A stretch of 64,000 bases of DNA from Mesotaenium endlicherianum (GCA_009602735.1 WELA01007991.1:1-64000); one strand, 5' to 3'. Counted from the stretch's first letter, positions 15,503-25,093 are shown. The notes: generated by a model not told the origin, from the sequence alone. Numbers and translations: made by a program.

Positions 15503-16828
15503 ATGCAGGGGAAACAGCAATTGAATCTTTTCAGTTTTACCATGATTGTGGTAGGACTCGTTATCGGGATGGGCATTTTCAGAACGGCAGCAACCAGCGC
15601 CAAGGATGCCATTGAACCGTCGGTTTATTTTACAGCCTGGGTATTGGGTGGATTCTTTGCACTCTGCGGAGCGCTTACTTATGCCGAGATCGGGAGCCGC
15701 TATCCCATTACTGGCGGATATTATAAAGTGTTTTCTTATGCCTATCACCCCAGTATCGCTTTTGCCATCAACTGCATCATCCTCATCAGTAATGCTGCCA
15801 GCCTGAGTGGCGTAGCATTGATCGGCAGCGGCTATATTGCCAAGCTGTTCCCACAGGTAGCCTGGACCGATGTAGATAAAGCCCTGGTCAGTTGCGTTGC
15901 TATCGTAATTTTTTACCTGATCAACCTGGCAGGGCTAAAGATGAGTTCCCGTGTGCAAAATGTACTGATGCTCATTAAAATAAGCATGATCGTAGTGTTG
16001 ATCCTTGCCTTGTTTTTTCCACACCAGCCGCAGGCAGTAACAGCGAATATTGCTCCTGCTTCTTCTATGAGTTGGATACAAAGCCTGGGTGTGAGCCTGA
16101 TTGCTGTTTCATTTACTTATGGAGGCTACCAGCAGACCATCAATTTCGGCAGTGAGGTAAGTCAGCCTGCCAGGAATATTCCAAGGGGTATTTTCATTGG
16201 TATTGCCATCATCATTGCATTGTATTTACTGGTAAACCTGAGCTATTACCATATCATCGGGTTCAATAACATGAAGGGTGAGCGGGAGATCGCTTACGTA
16301 GTAATGGTAAAAACGTTTGGTAACAGAGGCGCCAATGTATTTTCTTTTCTGCTCTTTTTTGGTGTACTTGCTTATGTCAATGCATTACTGATGAGCAACC
16401 CCAGGGTAATGTATGCCATGAGTACGGAAGGTACATTGCCGAAACTGTTTTCCAGGACAAGCGAAAAAAACGGAGTATTCACTGTATCACTGACTGCTTT
16501 TTCCGCTACCTGTATCGTGATCCTTTTCTTTGCCCAGACCTTTGAAAAGATATTGAACTTCGCCATCTTTCTCGATTGCTTTGGCATGGTAGCCTCCAGC
16601 GCTACCATATTTGTTTTGCGCAAACGCACACGTGCACTGGATAACACTGGTATTTATAAAATGAAACTGTACCCGTTGATGCCGCTTGTCTTTATGTCGG
16701 CCTATTTATTCGTAGGCATCAGCATTGCTTTGCAAACACCTTATACTGCACTGACGGGCGTGCTGGTACTGGCTGCTTTTATGGTGCTCTATTTCCATTT
16801 CTCAAAGATTCAAAAAGAAAAACAATGA
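15503..16828 (+). CDS. APC-family amino-acid permease
   Basis: 441 residues and about 12 membrane helices. The N-terminal VGLVIGMGIFRTAATSA is the glycine-rich unwound helix 1 of APC transporters, followed by CGALTYAEIGSRYPITGGYY in helix 2. It is an inner-membrane amino-acid carrier. The next gene, a transsulfuration-type PLP enzyme, overlaps its stop by 4 bases (ATGA), so the two are coupled and the substrate is likely a sulfur amino acid or relative. The gene is divergent from the B12 locus. Confidence 0.9.
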   Translation: MQGKQQLNLFSFTMIVVGLVIGMGIFRTAATSAKDAIEPSVYFTAWVLGGFFALCGALTYAEIGSRYPITGGYYKVFSYAYHPSIAFAINCIILISNAASLSGVALIGSGYIAKLFPQVAWTDVDKALVSCVAIVIFYLINLAGLKMSSRVQNVLMLIKISMIVVLILALFFPHQPQAVTANIAPASSMSWIQSLGVSLIAVSFTYGGYQQTINFGSEVSQPARNIPRGIFIGIAIIIALYLLVNLSYYHIIGFNNMKGEREIAYVVMVKTFGNRGANVFSFLLFFGVLAYVNALLMSNPRVMYAMSTEGTLPKLFSRTSEKNGVFTVSLTAFSATCIVILFFAQTFEKILNFAIFLDCFGMVASSATIFVLRKRTRALDNTGIYKMKLYPLMPLVFMSAYLFVGISIALQTPYTALTGVLVLAAFMVLYFHFSKIQKEKQ

Positions 16829-18000
16829 CAGATCTGTCGTATATACTGAATGAGTTGGGCGAAGACCGCGACGAATATTTCCGTTCGATAGCGCCGCCGA
16901 TCGTGCAGACCAGCAATTTTGCATTCCGCAAAGTGGCCGATATGCGCCGCGCATTTGAGGATGAATACAGCACCTGGTTGTACAGCCGCGGACTGAATCC
17001 TACGGTAGAAATATTGCGCAAAAAACTGGCGGCGCTCGATGGCGCTGAAGATTGCCTGGTATTCAACAGCGGGGCTGCGGCGATCTTCGCCGCGGTATTG
17101 TCGCAGGTAAAAAGCGGCGATCATATCGTTAGTGTAAAGAAACCTTATTCATGGGCGCAACGGATGTTCGATGTGATCCTGCCCCGCTTCCAGGTAACGG
17201 TCACTTATGTGGATGGCACAGATATAAAGCATTTTGAAGCCGCCATACAGCCGAATACCACCGTCATCTATCTCGAATCGCCCAATAGCTGGTTGTTTGA
17301 ATTGCAAGACCTGGCGGCTGTTGCGGCACTCGCAAAAAAGCACAACATTGTTACCATCTGCGATAACAGTTATTGCTCGCCATTATACCAGCAGCCGATT
17401 AAGTTGGGTATTGACCTGGTGTTACAGTCCGCCACTAAATACATAGGCGGGCACAGCGATGTGGTAGCCGGTGTGCTCAGCGGCAGCAAAGAAAAGATGG
17501 AAAAAATATTCAACAGTGAATATATGACGGTGGGATCGGGTATACAACCTTTCAATGCATGGTTGTTGATCCGGGGGCTACGTACTTTGCCGGCAAGGCT
17601 TGAACGCATCGGCCGTACCACGCAGCAGGTAGTGGATTTCCTGCATGCACATCCGCGGGTAGAAAAAGTATTGTTCCCGCTCGACCCCAGCTTTCCACAG
17701 TACGAGCTGGCAAAAAAACAAATGAAGGGCGCCTGTGGCCTTCTTACTTTTTTTATCAAAACTGATAAAAGGGAAACCATCGAAGTTTTTTGCGAATCGC
17801 TGCAACATATTCTCATGGCGGTGAGCTGGGGTGGTTATGAATCGCTGATCATACCCAAATGCGCAGGCCTGCAGCCGGCTGCTTTTAATGCAGCGGACCC
17901 TGAGCACAGAAGTCTGCGGTTGTATGTAGGATTGGAGGAAGGCGATTACCTTTTGGCCGATCTGGAAGCAGCTTTTAAAGCCATTTCGCACCTTTCATAA
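16825..18000 (+). CDS. Cys/Met-metabolism PLP-dependent enzyme
   Basis: 391 residues, fold type I transsulfuration family. YSRGLNPT (53-60) holds PLP phosphate contacts, Asp180 in TICDNSY pairs with the pyridine nitrogen, and Lys205 in SATKYIGGHSD forms the Schiff base. This fits cystathionine gamma-synthase, cystathionine lyases and methionine gamma-lyase; sequence reading alone cannot separate them. The 4-base overlap with the amino-acid permease suggests catabolism or conversion of an imported amino acid rather than a core biosynthetic step. Confidence 0.88.
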   Translation: MTDLSYILNELGEDRDEYFRSIAPPIVQTSNFAFRKVADMRRAFEDEYSTWLYSRGLNPTVEILRKKLAALDGAEDCLVFNSGAAAIFAAVLSQVKSGDHIVSVKKPYSWAQRMFDVILPRFQVTVTYVDGTDIKHFEAAIQPNTTVIYLESPNSWLFELQDLAAVAALAKKHNIVTICDNSYCSPLYQQPIKLGIDLVLQSATKYIGGHSDVVAGVLSGSKEKMEKIFNSEYMTVGSGIQPFNAWLLIRGLRTLPARLERIGRTTQQVVDFLHAHPRVEKVLFPLDPSFPQYELAKKQMKGACGLLTFFIKTDKRETIEVFCESLQHILMAVSWGGYESLIIPKCAGLQPAAFNAADPEHRSLRLYVGLEEGDYLLADLEAAFKAISHLS

Positions 18001-18070
18001 CATTTTTAACTGCGGTTTGCAAGCCTCTTTTCCGCTTGTCTAAAAATTATGGGTGTGGATGGGAAACTGT

Positions 18071-18078
18071 TATTTTTG
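18071..18078 (+). promoter_or_regulatory. -7 promoter box of the tolC-type gene
   Basis: TATTTTTG fits TAnnTTTG and lies 6 bases before the ATG at 18085. It rules out the in-frame ATG at 18049 and implies a nearly leaderless mRNA. Confidence 0.5.
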
Positions 18079-18084
18079 TTAGAT

Positions 18085-19548
18085 ATGAAAAAACTGATTA
18101 TCCTTCTTTGTGGTGTAGCGTTCTTGCAGGCAAACGCACAGAATGATTCCGACAGGTGGAACCTGCGTCAGTGTGTGGATTATGCAATGGCCAATAATAT
18201 TTCTGTTAAGCAGGCCGATATCCAGGCAAGGATCAGTGCATTACAACTGAAACAATCAAAATTGAACCTTTATCCGGGCGTATCAGGTAATTCTTCTACG
18301 GGTGTGCGTTTCGGACGTTCGATCGACCCCACTACCAATGGTTTTGCCACTACCCAGTTCCTGTACCAGAATTTTGGCGTAAACGGAGGTATACAGTTAT
18401 ACAACAACGGAAGGTTACGTAACACCATGCAGGCTTCTTCATTCAGCGCCCAGGCTGCGTTGGCCGATGTTGCCAAAGCCGCCAATGACGTTGCATTGAA
18501 TGTATGCACTTATTATTTGCAGGTACTGGCAGCCAAAGAGCAGATCAACATCAGTGAGGTACAGATCAGCCAAACCAATGCTCAATTTGAAATGACCCGA
18601 AAGAAAGTAGATGCAGGGATCTTGCCGGAGTTGAACCTGGCGGAAATTGAAGCACAATTGTCAACAGACAGCAGCAATTATATCGCAGCCAAAACTTCCT
18701 ATGAACAAAACCTCATCAGCCTGCGTGGATTACTGGGCCTTGACCCCGATGTGATCTTTGGCGTTGAAACCCCGCCGGTAGATAAAATTCCATTGGAATC
18801 CTTTGCCGATATGCAACCACAGGCAGTATATCAATTGGCACTCGTGAACCAGCCTTTGCAGAAAGGGAATGCACTCAGAATAAAAGCCGCACAGAAAAAC
18901 ATCGCAGCAGTCAAAGGCGGTTTTTATCCTACCCTCAACCTGGGCTTCAACCTGTCTACCAACTTTTCAAACTCTTTCAAATATACCAACGGCGCCACTT
19001 TCCTGGGGTATACACCCATTACAGGAGCGGAGCCCATTGTAACAGTGAATAATGTAAACTATTACCTGCAAAATCCGATCTATAAATTTTCACAAGGCAC
19101 CCGCAACTTTGGAGATATCTGGCAGGGATGGGGCAAGCAGCTAGATAATAACTTCGGACAAAACGTTGGGATGAGTATTTCGATACCCATCTTCAACAAC
19201 GGACAAAACCGTATTGCATACCAGCAATCCAAACTGAACCTGCAAAATGCAGAACTGCAAAGAAGTCAGAGCGATCTGAAACTGAAACAGGATATTTATA
19301 CAGCCTATACCAACGCTACGGCTGCTTTGCAAAAATTCAATGCGGGACAGAAAGCAGTCATGAGCGCGCAAAAAGCATACGATTTTGCACTCAAACGTTA
19401 TGAGGTGGGTTTGTTGAGTTCGATTGATTTGCTAACCAACCAAAACAACCTGCTGAAAGCCAAATTGCAGCAACTGAGCAACCAGTACGACTATGTATTC
19501 AAAATGAAATTGCTGGAATTTTACAAAGGCGTAGGCTTGAAATTATAA
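18085..19548 (+). CDS. TolC-family outer-membrane efflux protein
   Basis: 487 residues from the ATG at 18085, giving a good signal peptide (MKKLIILLCGVAFLQANAQ). The start at 18049 would precede the -7 box. Two outer-membrane efflux repeats are visible, with WNLRQCVDYAMANN at the start of the first and long alpha-helical segments rich in Gln/Ala (for example ISQTNAQFEMTRKKVDAG). It should form a trimeric channel through the outer membrane. The adaptor gene begins 28 bases downstream. No pump gene is next to them. Confidence 0.9.
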   Translation: MKKLIILLCGVAFLQANAQNDSDRWNLRQCVDYAMANNISVKQADIQARISALQLKQSKLNLYPGVSGNSSTGVRFGRSIDPTTNGFATTQFLYQNFGVNGGIQLYNNGRLRNTMQASSFSAQAALADVAKAANDVALNVCTYYLQVLAAKEQINISEVQISQTNAQFEMTRKKVDAGILPELNLAEIEAQLSTDSSNYIAAKTSYEQNLISLRGLLGLDPDVIFGVETPPVDKIPLESFADMQPQAVYQLALVNQPLQKGNALRIKAAQKNIAAVKGGFYPTLNLGFNLSTNFSNSFKYTNGATFLGYTPITGAEPIVTVNNVNYYLQNPIYKFSQGTRNFGDIWQGWGKQLDNNFGQNVGMSISIPIFNNGQNRIAYQQSKLNLQNAELQRSQSDLKLKQDIYTAYTNATAALQKFNAGQKAVMSAQKAYDFALKRYEVGLLSSIDLLTNQNNLLKAKLQQLSNQYDYVFKMKLLEFYKGVGLKL

Positions 19549-19576
19549 TATCAAAACAACCGAAACACCTGAGCAT

Positions 19577-20935
19577 ATGAATAAGAAACTAATCTGGACC
19601 ATCATCATACTGGTAGCCGTCATTGCTGCCTTCGTGGGTATGAAGAAAGCTGGTATCATTGGTAAAGACGAAGGGATCAAAGTATCGTCTGAAAAAGTAA
19701 GTACACGCACCATTATTGAAACGGTGAATGCCAGTGGCAAAGTGTATCCCGAAGTGGAAGTAAAAGTGAGTCCGGATATCAGTGGTGAGATCGTAGAACT
19801 CAATGTGAACGAAGGTGATAGCGTGAAAAAAGGACAGATACTTGCCAGGATATATGCCGATATTTATTCTACCCAGCGCGACCAGGTAGCGGCAGGCGTA
19901 GAACAAGCCAGGGCGCAACTGTCGAACTCATCGGCAGGTATTGAGGGATTGAAAGCCACACTGGATAATGCAAAAGCCAGTTACGACAGGCAGAAAAAGT
20001 TGTACACCGATAAAGTGATTTCCCGTTCCGAATTCGACCAGGCCGAGCAGGCGTACCGCTCTGCGGAAGCCAACTACAACGCAGCAAAAGAAGGGTTGAA
20101 AGGCGGACAGGCATCGATACGCAGTGCAGAAGCGCAGTTGGCCAGGGCAAATAAAGACCTCTCACGTACCACACTCACAGCGCCGATGGACGGAGTGATC
20201 AGTCTGCTCGCGGTGAAAAAAGGAGAACGCGTGGTAGGTACAGCGCAGATGGCCGGTACAGAAATGATGCGCGTTGCCGATATGCGCAGCATTGAAGTGC
20301 GGGTAGATGTAGGAGAAAACGATATCCCCAAAGTAAAGTTGGGCGATACCGCGCTTGTAGAAGTAGATGCTTATACCAACCGCAAATTCAGGGGCATTGT
20401 TTATAAGATCGCCAACCCGAATGTGGCAACCACTACCACTACCAGCACCGATGTTACCAATTACAAAGTACATATCCGTTTGTTGCCCGATAGTTATGCA
20501 GATATTGTAAAAGCAGGTAAGGCATTTCCCTTCCGTCCGGGTATGAGCGCGAGCGCCGATATACAAACCAAAACCAATGTTGGAGTGCTGGCGGTGCCGC
20601 TGAATGCCGTTACCACCAGGGATAAGAGCAGCGATAAGGCGCCGGGAGAAAAGAAAGACGATAAGCCGGCCAGCGATGCATCTGCCGTTAAATCTGTCAA
20701 CGCAGATGATAATATCCAGGAAGTGGTATTTGTATTGCAGAAAGACAATACAGTGAAAAAAACACCGGTAAAATCTTCTATACAGGACCTGAATTATATT
20801 CAGATCACCAGTGGACTCCAGGGTGGAGAAGAAGTGATCACGGGCCCATACAGTACAGTAAGTAAAACACTGAAAGACGGAACCCTGGTAAAAGTGGTCC
20901 CTAAAGACAAGTTGTTTGAAGAGAAGAAGAACTAG
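19577..20935 (+). CDS. Periplasmic adaptor (HlyD/MacA-type membrane fusion protein)
   Basis: 452 residues. An N-terminal membrane anchor (LIWTIIILVAVIAAFVGM) is followed by a lipoyl half-motif (VSPDISGEIVELNVNEGDSVKKGQIL), a coiled-coil hairpin (about residues 95-190), the second lipoyl half (APMDGVISLLAVKKGERVV) and beta-barrel parts. A Lys/Asp/Ala-rich insert (about 350-375) is atypical. It links a pump to the TolC channel encoded just upstream. MacB-like ABC or RND partners are expected, but the following gene is gpsA. Confidence 0.9.
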   Translation: MNKKLIWTIIILVAVIAAFVGMKKAGIIGKDEGIKVSSEKVSTRTIIETVNASGKVYPEVEVKVSPDISGEIVELNVNEGDSVKKGQILARIYADIYSTQRDQVAAGVEQARAQLSNSSAGIEGLKATLDNAKASYDRQKKLYTDKVISRSEFDQAEQAYRSAEANYNAAKEGLKGGQASIRSAEAQLARANKDLSRTTLTAPMDGVISLLAVKKGERVVGTAQMAGTEMMRVADMRSIEVRVDVGENDIPKVKLGDTALVEVDAYTNRKFRGIVYKIANPNVATTTTTSTDVTNYKVHIRLLPDSYADIVKAGKAFPFRPGMSASADIQTKTNVGVLAVPLNAVTTRDKSSDKAPGEKKDDKPASDASAVKSVNADDNIQEVVFVLQKDNTVKKTPVKSSIQDLNYIQITSGLQGGEEVITGPYSTVSKTLKDGTLVKVVPKDKLFEEKKN

Positions 20936-20947
20936 GTACGAAAAACG

Positions 20948-20955
20948 TATTTTTG
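20948..20955 (+). promoter_or_regulatory. -7 promoter box of gpsA
   Basis: TATTTTTG, matching TAnnTTTG, 22 bases upstream of the gpsA ATG. It shows gpsA probably has its own promoter and is not part of the efflux operon. Confidence 0.45.
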
Positions 20956-20977
20956 CCGATCAACAGCTGGCATCAAT

Positions 20978-21982
20978 ATGCGATTTGGTATCATCGGTAG
21001 CGGAAGCTGGGCAACGGCGATCGCAAAAATTCTTACTGACAACGGAAATACCGTCAACTGGTGGGTGCGTAACAACGATACCATCTCTTATATAGAGAAA
21101 CGAAGGCATAACCCGCATTATCTCAGCAGCACTTATTTCAATAATGCGCAACTGCAACTCAGCAGCGATATACAGGCTGTGGTAACTGGTTCAGATGTAT
21201 TGGTGATCGCGGTTCCATCAGCTTATGTTGAAAGCAGTCTCGAAGCACTTAGCCCACAACAACTGCGCAATAAAAAAATTGTTTCGGCAGTGAAAGGGAT
21301 ACTGCCTTCCGGCAACCGGCTGCTCAATGATTATCTCTCTGAGGCTTTTTCATTTCCATTAGAAAGCTATTTCACTTTACTGGGTCCCTGTCATGCGGAA
21401 GAAGTAGCCGCCGAAAAATTATCTTACCTTACTTTTTCGGGGCAACAGCCGGAAGCTACGGCAGCCATTGCCGCACATTTCAAAACCGATTACCTGAATA
21501 CGGTGGTGAACACCGATGTACTGGGTGTGCAGTATGCAGCCGTACTGAAAAATATTTATGCATTGGGAGCAGGTATTGCACACGGCTTGGAGTACGGCGA
21601 TAATTTTTTAAGCGTGTACATTGCCAATAGCGCCAATGAAATGGAAATTTTCCTGCAGCAATCGAACGACAAAGGACCATTCGCCGAACAATCGCACAAT
21701 TACGCCGCTTCTGTTTACCTGGGTGATCTGCTGGTTACCTGCTATTCATTATATAGCCGCAATCGTACGTTTGGCAACATGATTGGCAAAGGCTATTCTG
21801 TAAAAGCGGCGCAACTCGAACTCAATATGATAGCGGAAGGATACAATGCAAGCAAATGCATCTTTACCATGAACCATTCCATCCATGCAGCCATTCCCAT
21901 TGCTACTGCTATTTATGAAATACTATGGGAACAGGTTCCGGCGGCGCAGGGGTTTAAAAAAATAGAAAGCCTGTTACGCTGA
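20978..21982 (+). CDS. gpsA: Glycerol-3-phosphate dehydrogenase [NAD(P)+]
   Basis: 334 residues. The dinucleotide motif GSGSWA is at 7-12, and the catalytic segment AAVLKNIYALGAGIAHGLEYGDN carries the active-site Lys and conserved Asn. It reduces dihydroxyacetone phosphate to sn-glycerol 3-phosphate for phospholipid synthesis in the cytosol. The 3' end overlaps the 3' end of hemW on the other strand by 9 bases. Confidence 0.95.
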   Translation: MRFGIIGSGSWATAIAKILTDNGNTVNWWVRNNDTISYIEKRRHNPHYLSSTYFNNAQLQLSSDIQAVVTGSDVLVIAVPSAYVESSLEALSPQQLRNKKIVSAVKGILPSGNRLLNDYLSEAFSFPLESYFTLLGPCHAEEVAAEKLSYLTFSGQQPEATAAIAAHFKTDYLNTVVNTDVLGVQYAAVLKNIYALGAGIAHGLEYGDNFLSVYIANSANEMEIFLQQSNDKGPFAEQSHNYAASVYLGDLLVTCYSLYSRNRTFGNMIGKGYSVKAAQLELNMIAEGYNASKCIFTMNHSIHAAIPIATAIYEILWEQVPAAQGFKKIESLLR

Positions 21983-23101
21983 GAAAAGATCGGCTGCAAT
22001 GCCATCGGCCAGGAATTTGCCTTCTTCTGTTAATTGTAACCGTTGATCGATTTGTGTAAGACGCCCGGATTCGAGGTATTTCCCGGCAGTCAGGAGCAAA
22101 GCATCCATTTGGGCATTGCCCCACCTGGTTGCGACCCTGTTGAGATCAATACCCTCAATGGTACGCAAGCTTGTCATGATGTATTCATTCAATTGTTGAA
22201 CGGACGATAGGATTTCCTGCTCGCAGGGAACGATTTCTTCTTTGATACAGGATAGGTAGAGTGCATTATTGGACGTATTCCATTGCCGGCTGGTACCATT
22301 GAACGAATGGGCAGAAGGCCCCAAGCCTAAGTAAGGAGTACCTTGCCAGTAACTGCTGTTATGCCTGCTGCGGAACCCGGGCTTGGCGAAATTGGAAATT
22401 TCATAATGTTCAAAGCCGGCTTCTGCCAGTTTCTGTGTGAGAATGCTGAACTGCCTTGCCTGGGTGTCGGCATCAATATCCACCGACTTTTTTGTCCGTA
22501 TCATCTTATCAAGCGCCGTGCGTGGTTCTACGGTAAGCGCATAGCAGGAAAGATGGGGTACTTGCAAGGCAATCGCTTTGTGAACATCCTGTTCCCAATC
22601 TGCATCGCTCATGCCGGGTACGCCGTAAATGAGGTCGATGGAGATATTGCTGAAGCCGATGGCCTGGGCGAGTTCAACGGCTTCAACCGATTGTGCCGAA
22701 TGATGTGCCCGGTTCATCCATTGCAGGCTGCTGTCGGAAAAAGATTGCACACCTATACTGAGCCGGTTGAAACCTGCCCGTTTCCATGCTTTCAGTTTGG
22801 TTTTGGAAATATCATCGGGATTGGCTTCGAGGGTGATTTCTGCATTTTCGTCAACCTGGAAAAGAAAATCCAGGTAGGTCAGGAGGGATGCTATTGCTGC
22901 TTCCGGCAGCAAGGAAGGAGTACCTCCACCGAAATAGATGGTATCGATCTTTTCACCGTTGAGGTAACGGCAACGCATCAATATCTCCTGTTCTATGGCA
23001 CTGACCATAGCAGGCATCTGCTTCAATGAAGTGGAAAAATGAAAATTACAATAATGACAGGCCTTTCTGCAAAATGGAATATGAATATAAATACCTGCCA
23101 T
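21974..23101 (-). CDS. hemW: Radical SAM heme chaperone HemW
   Basis: 375 residues. The radical SAM cluster motif is C11-x3-C15-x2-C18 (IPFCRKACHYCNFHF). The extra downstream segments TIYFGGGTPSLLP, LEANPDDI, GFNRLSIGVQSF and DLIYGVPGMSD are typical of HemW, as is the C-terminal HemN domain. HemW was long misread as oxygen-independent coproporphyrinogen oxidase but is a heme-binding chaperone. It is divergent from the DUF4271 gene with a 78-base gap. Confidence 0.93.
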   Translation of the reverse strand: MAGIYIHIPFCRKACHYCNFHFSTSLKQMPAMVSAIEQEILMRCRYLNGEKIDTIYFGGGTPSLLPEAAIASLLTYLDFLFQVDENAEITLEANPDDISKTKLKAWKRAGFNRLSIGVQSFSDSSLQWMNRAHHSAQSVEAVELAQAIGFSNISIDLIYGVPGMSDADWEQDVHKAIALQVPHLSCYALTVEPRTALDKMIRTKKSVDIDADTQARQFSILTQKLAEAGFEHYEISNFAKPGFRSRHNSSYWQGTPYLGLGPSAHSFNGTSRQWNTSNNALYLSCIKEEIVPCEQEILSSVQQLNEYIMTSLRTIEGIDLNRVATRWGNAQMDALLLTAGKYLESGRLTQIDQRLQLTEEGKFLADGIAADLFSA

Positions 23102-23156
23102 AGCCGTCCGGTTAAAGAAACAAAAATACTGTTTCAGACTTATGCACCCGTTTCAA

Positions 23157-23164
23157 TATTTTTG
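23157..23164 (+). promoter_or_regulatory. -7 promoter box of the DUF4271 gene
   Basis: TATTTTTG, 15 bases before the TTG chosen as start of the DUF4271 gene, in the short gap to the divergent hemW. Confidence 0.45.
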
Positions 23165-23179
23165 TTGCAAATCCATTTT

Positions 23180-24244
23180 TTGAAGCAGACGTTATTGATA
23201 GTTCTCCTGGTGCTGACCCTTGGTTGTTTTGCACAGACCGATTCCGGTTTGCCGAAAACCAGGCCAGAGAGTACTTTACAAAAGAGTAACGATACACAAA
23301 GCCTGACCCCTAAAGAAACGGTGGTTCCGGTACGATCCGTAGTAAGAGATAGTTCATCTTCCCCTTTGCCCAAACCTGCCGTAGTGGTGAACCGGGCAAG
23401 TGCGCCGGCAGACAGCACGTTGCGTTTGAAAGCTGACAGCCTCCGGCAGGATTCTATCCGCAAAGCGAAGGCAACTGCTGATGTAGCCTTGCCCGTTATC
23501 GATACTTCTACCTATGCCCGTTTCATGCACAATCCCTATCTGCCGGAAAACAAGCCGGCAGTGTATATGCTGATGGATTACCGCAAGCGGGAATCGAAAG
23601 ACCAATTGTTTTATGTGATGGCGGGACTTGTATTTTTCTTTGCTTTCCTGAAAGTGGTATATCCCCGCTATTTTAAGAACCTCTTCAATTCTTTTTTCCA
23701 GACTTCGTTGCGGCTGAAACAAACCAAGGAACAGTTGCTGCAAGACAACCTGGCTTCACTGCTCACCAACCTGCTGTTTGTGATAAGTGTGAGTTTATAT
23801 GCGGCCCTGGTAATCCGGTATGAGCAGTGGGCAATGGTATCTTTCTGGCAATTGGTCATTTATGGAGCCCTGGTATTGGTGGTTGTTTACCTTGGGAAAT
23901 ACCTGTTCCTGCTGTTCTCGGGATGGGTTTTCAACAGCCGCGAGTCGGCCGCGGGTTATGTTTTTATTGTGTTTTTGGTGAATAAAACCATCGGCATCGT
24001 GCTGATCCCCTTTGCCCTCCTCGTGGCTTTTGCCGCCAAACCCCTGTCAGAAGTGACCCTGACGGTTTCAGGGGGTGTGATCGTACTGCTTTTTTTGTAC
24101 AGATACATAGTTTCGTTTACCGCTATCCGGAATAACCTGAAAGTGAATGCATTACACTTTTTTCTCTACCTTTGTGCCGTTGAGGTGCTTCCGTTGCTAT
24201 TAATCTATAAGGTATTGATCAATTATATTGACGGAAGGTTTTAA
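23180..24244 (+). CDS. DUF4271 membrane protein
   Basis: 354 residues if translation begins at the TTG at 23180, which gives a good signal peptide (MKQTLLIVLLVLTLGCFAQ) just after a -7 box. The frame is open back to 23039, but that part overlaps hemW and is unlikely to be translated. A Ser/Pro-rich region (about 20-115) is followed by a conserved domain with YLPENKPAVYMLMDYRKRESKDQLFY and about seven membrane helices. DUF4271 genes lie in front of hemD in many Bacteroidota, as here; function unknown. Confidence 0.8.
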   Translation: MKQTLLIVLLVLTLGCFAQTDSGLPKTRPESTLQKSNDTQSLTPKETVVPVRSVVRDSSSSPLPKPAVVVNRASAPADSTLRLKADSLRQDSIRKAKATADVALPVIDTSTYARFMHNPYLPENKPAVYMLMDYRKRESKDQLFYVMAGLVFFFAFLKVVYPRYFKNLFNSFFQTSLRLKQTKEQLLQDNLASLLTNLLFVISVSLYAALVIRYEQWAMVSFWQLVIYGALVLVVVYLGKYLFLLFSGWVFNSRESAAGYVFIVFLVNKTIGIVLIPFALLVAFAAKPLSEVTLTVSGGVIVLLFLYRYIVSFTAIRNNLKVNALHFFLYLCAVEVLPLLLIYKVLINYIDGRF

Positions 24245-24249
24245 TTTTG
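24242..24249 (+). promoter_or_regulatory. -7 promoter box of hemD
   Basis: TAATTTTG overlapping the DUF4271 stop, 21 bases before the hemD ATG at 24271. Confidence 0.45.
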
Positions 24250-24270
24250 CAAAATATTAGACTACGGAGC

Positions 24271-25071
24271 ATGGCAAAAAGCGGCGCTAAAAATGCAGGT
24301 CCGGTTAAATCAGCGAAACGGATTCTTGTCTCACAACCCAGACCTGAAAGTGATAAATCGCCCTATTTCGACCTGGAAAAAAAATACCAGGTTGAGTTGG
24401 TTTTTCAGCCTTTCATCAGGTTGGAAGAGATACCTGCACGCGACTTTCGCAAACAAAAGATCGACATCTCACAGTTTACGGCAGTAGTGTTTACCAGCCG
24501 GAACGCCATCGATCATTTTTTTCGCACCTGCGAAGAGATGAAGGTGGTGATTGGCCAGGACACCAAGTACTTCTGTATTACAGAAGCGGTGGCGCTGTAC
24601 CTGCAGAAATTCATCCTTTACCGGAAGAGAAAAGTTTTTTATGGGGCCGACGGCACCAATAAGAGCATGTTCGATGTAGTGAACAAGCACAAAGAGAACG
24701 AACAGTTCCTGTATGTGTGCAGTGAGAACCAGCAGGATAATGAGATCGTGAACTGGTTGAAGGGAAACAAATGTGCTTATCAGTTGGCTTTTATGTACAG
24801 GACCATCAGCAATGACATCAGGGAAGTAGTGAAAGGCTGCGAATTCGATGTCATTTGTTTTTTTACACCCAGTGGCGTCAAAAGTTTATTTGATAATTTT
24901 CCAGAGTTTAAGCAAAATGGCACGGTCATTGGAGCATTTGGTAATAACACCTCCAAAGCCGTGGAAGACGCGGGCCTCACACTGGGAATCAAAGCGCCAA
25001 TGCCCCAGCGTCCGAGTATGGTAGCAGCGTTGGACTATTTTTTGGGTATAGGTGTTGAAGCTAAAAAGTAA
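24271..25071 (+). CDS. hemD: Uroporphyrinogen-III synthase
   Basis: 266 residues from the ATG at 24271; the frame extends to 24247 but the -7 box covers that point. HemD proteins are poorly conserved; the fold-related marks here are VFTSRNAIDHFF, FLYVCSENQQDNEIVNWL and the C-terminal DVICFFTPSGVKSLFDNF followed by GAFGNNTSKAVEDAGL. It closes and rearranges hydroxymethylbilane to uroporphyrinogen III, the shared precursor of heme and corrinoids. It follows DUF4271 with a 26-base gap. Confidence 0.88.
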   Translation: MAKSGAKNAGPVKSAKRILVSQPRPESDKSPYFDLEKKYQVELVFQPFIRLEEIPARDFRKQKIDISQFTAVVFTSRNAIDHFFRTCEEMKVVIGQDTKYFCITEAVALYLQKFILYRKRKVFYGADGTNKSMFDVVNKHKENEQFLYVCSENQQDNEIVNWLKGNKCAYQLAFMYRTISNDIREVVKGCEFDVICFFTPSGVKSLFDNFPEFKQNGTVIGAFGNNTSKAVEDAGLTLGIKAPMPQRPSMVAALDYFLGIGVEAKK

Positions 25072-25093
25072 TCATCCTTAAAAACCCCTTTGT

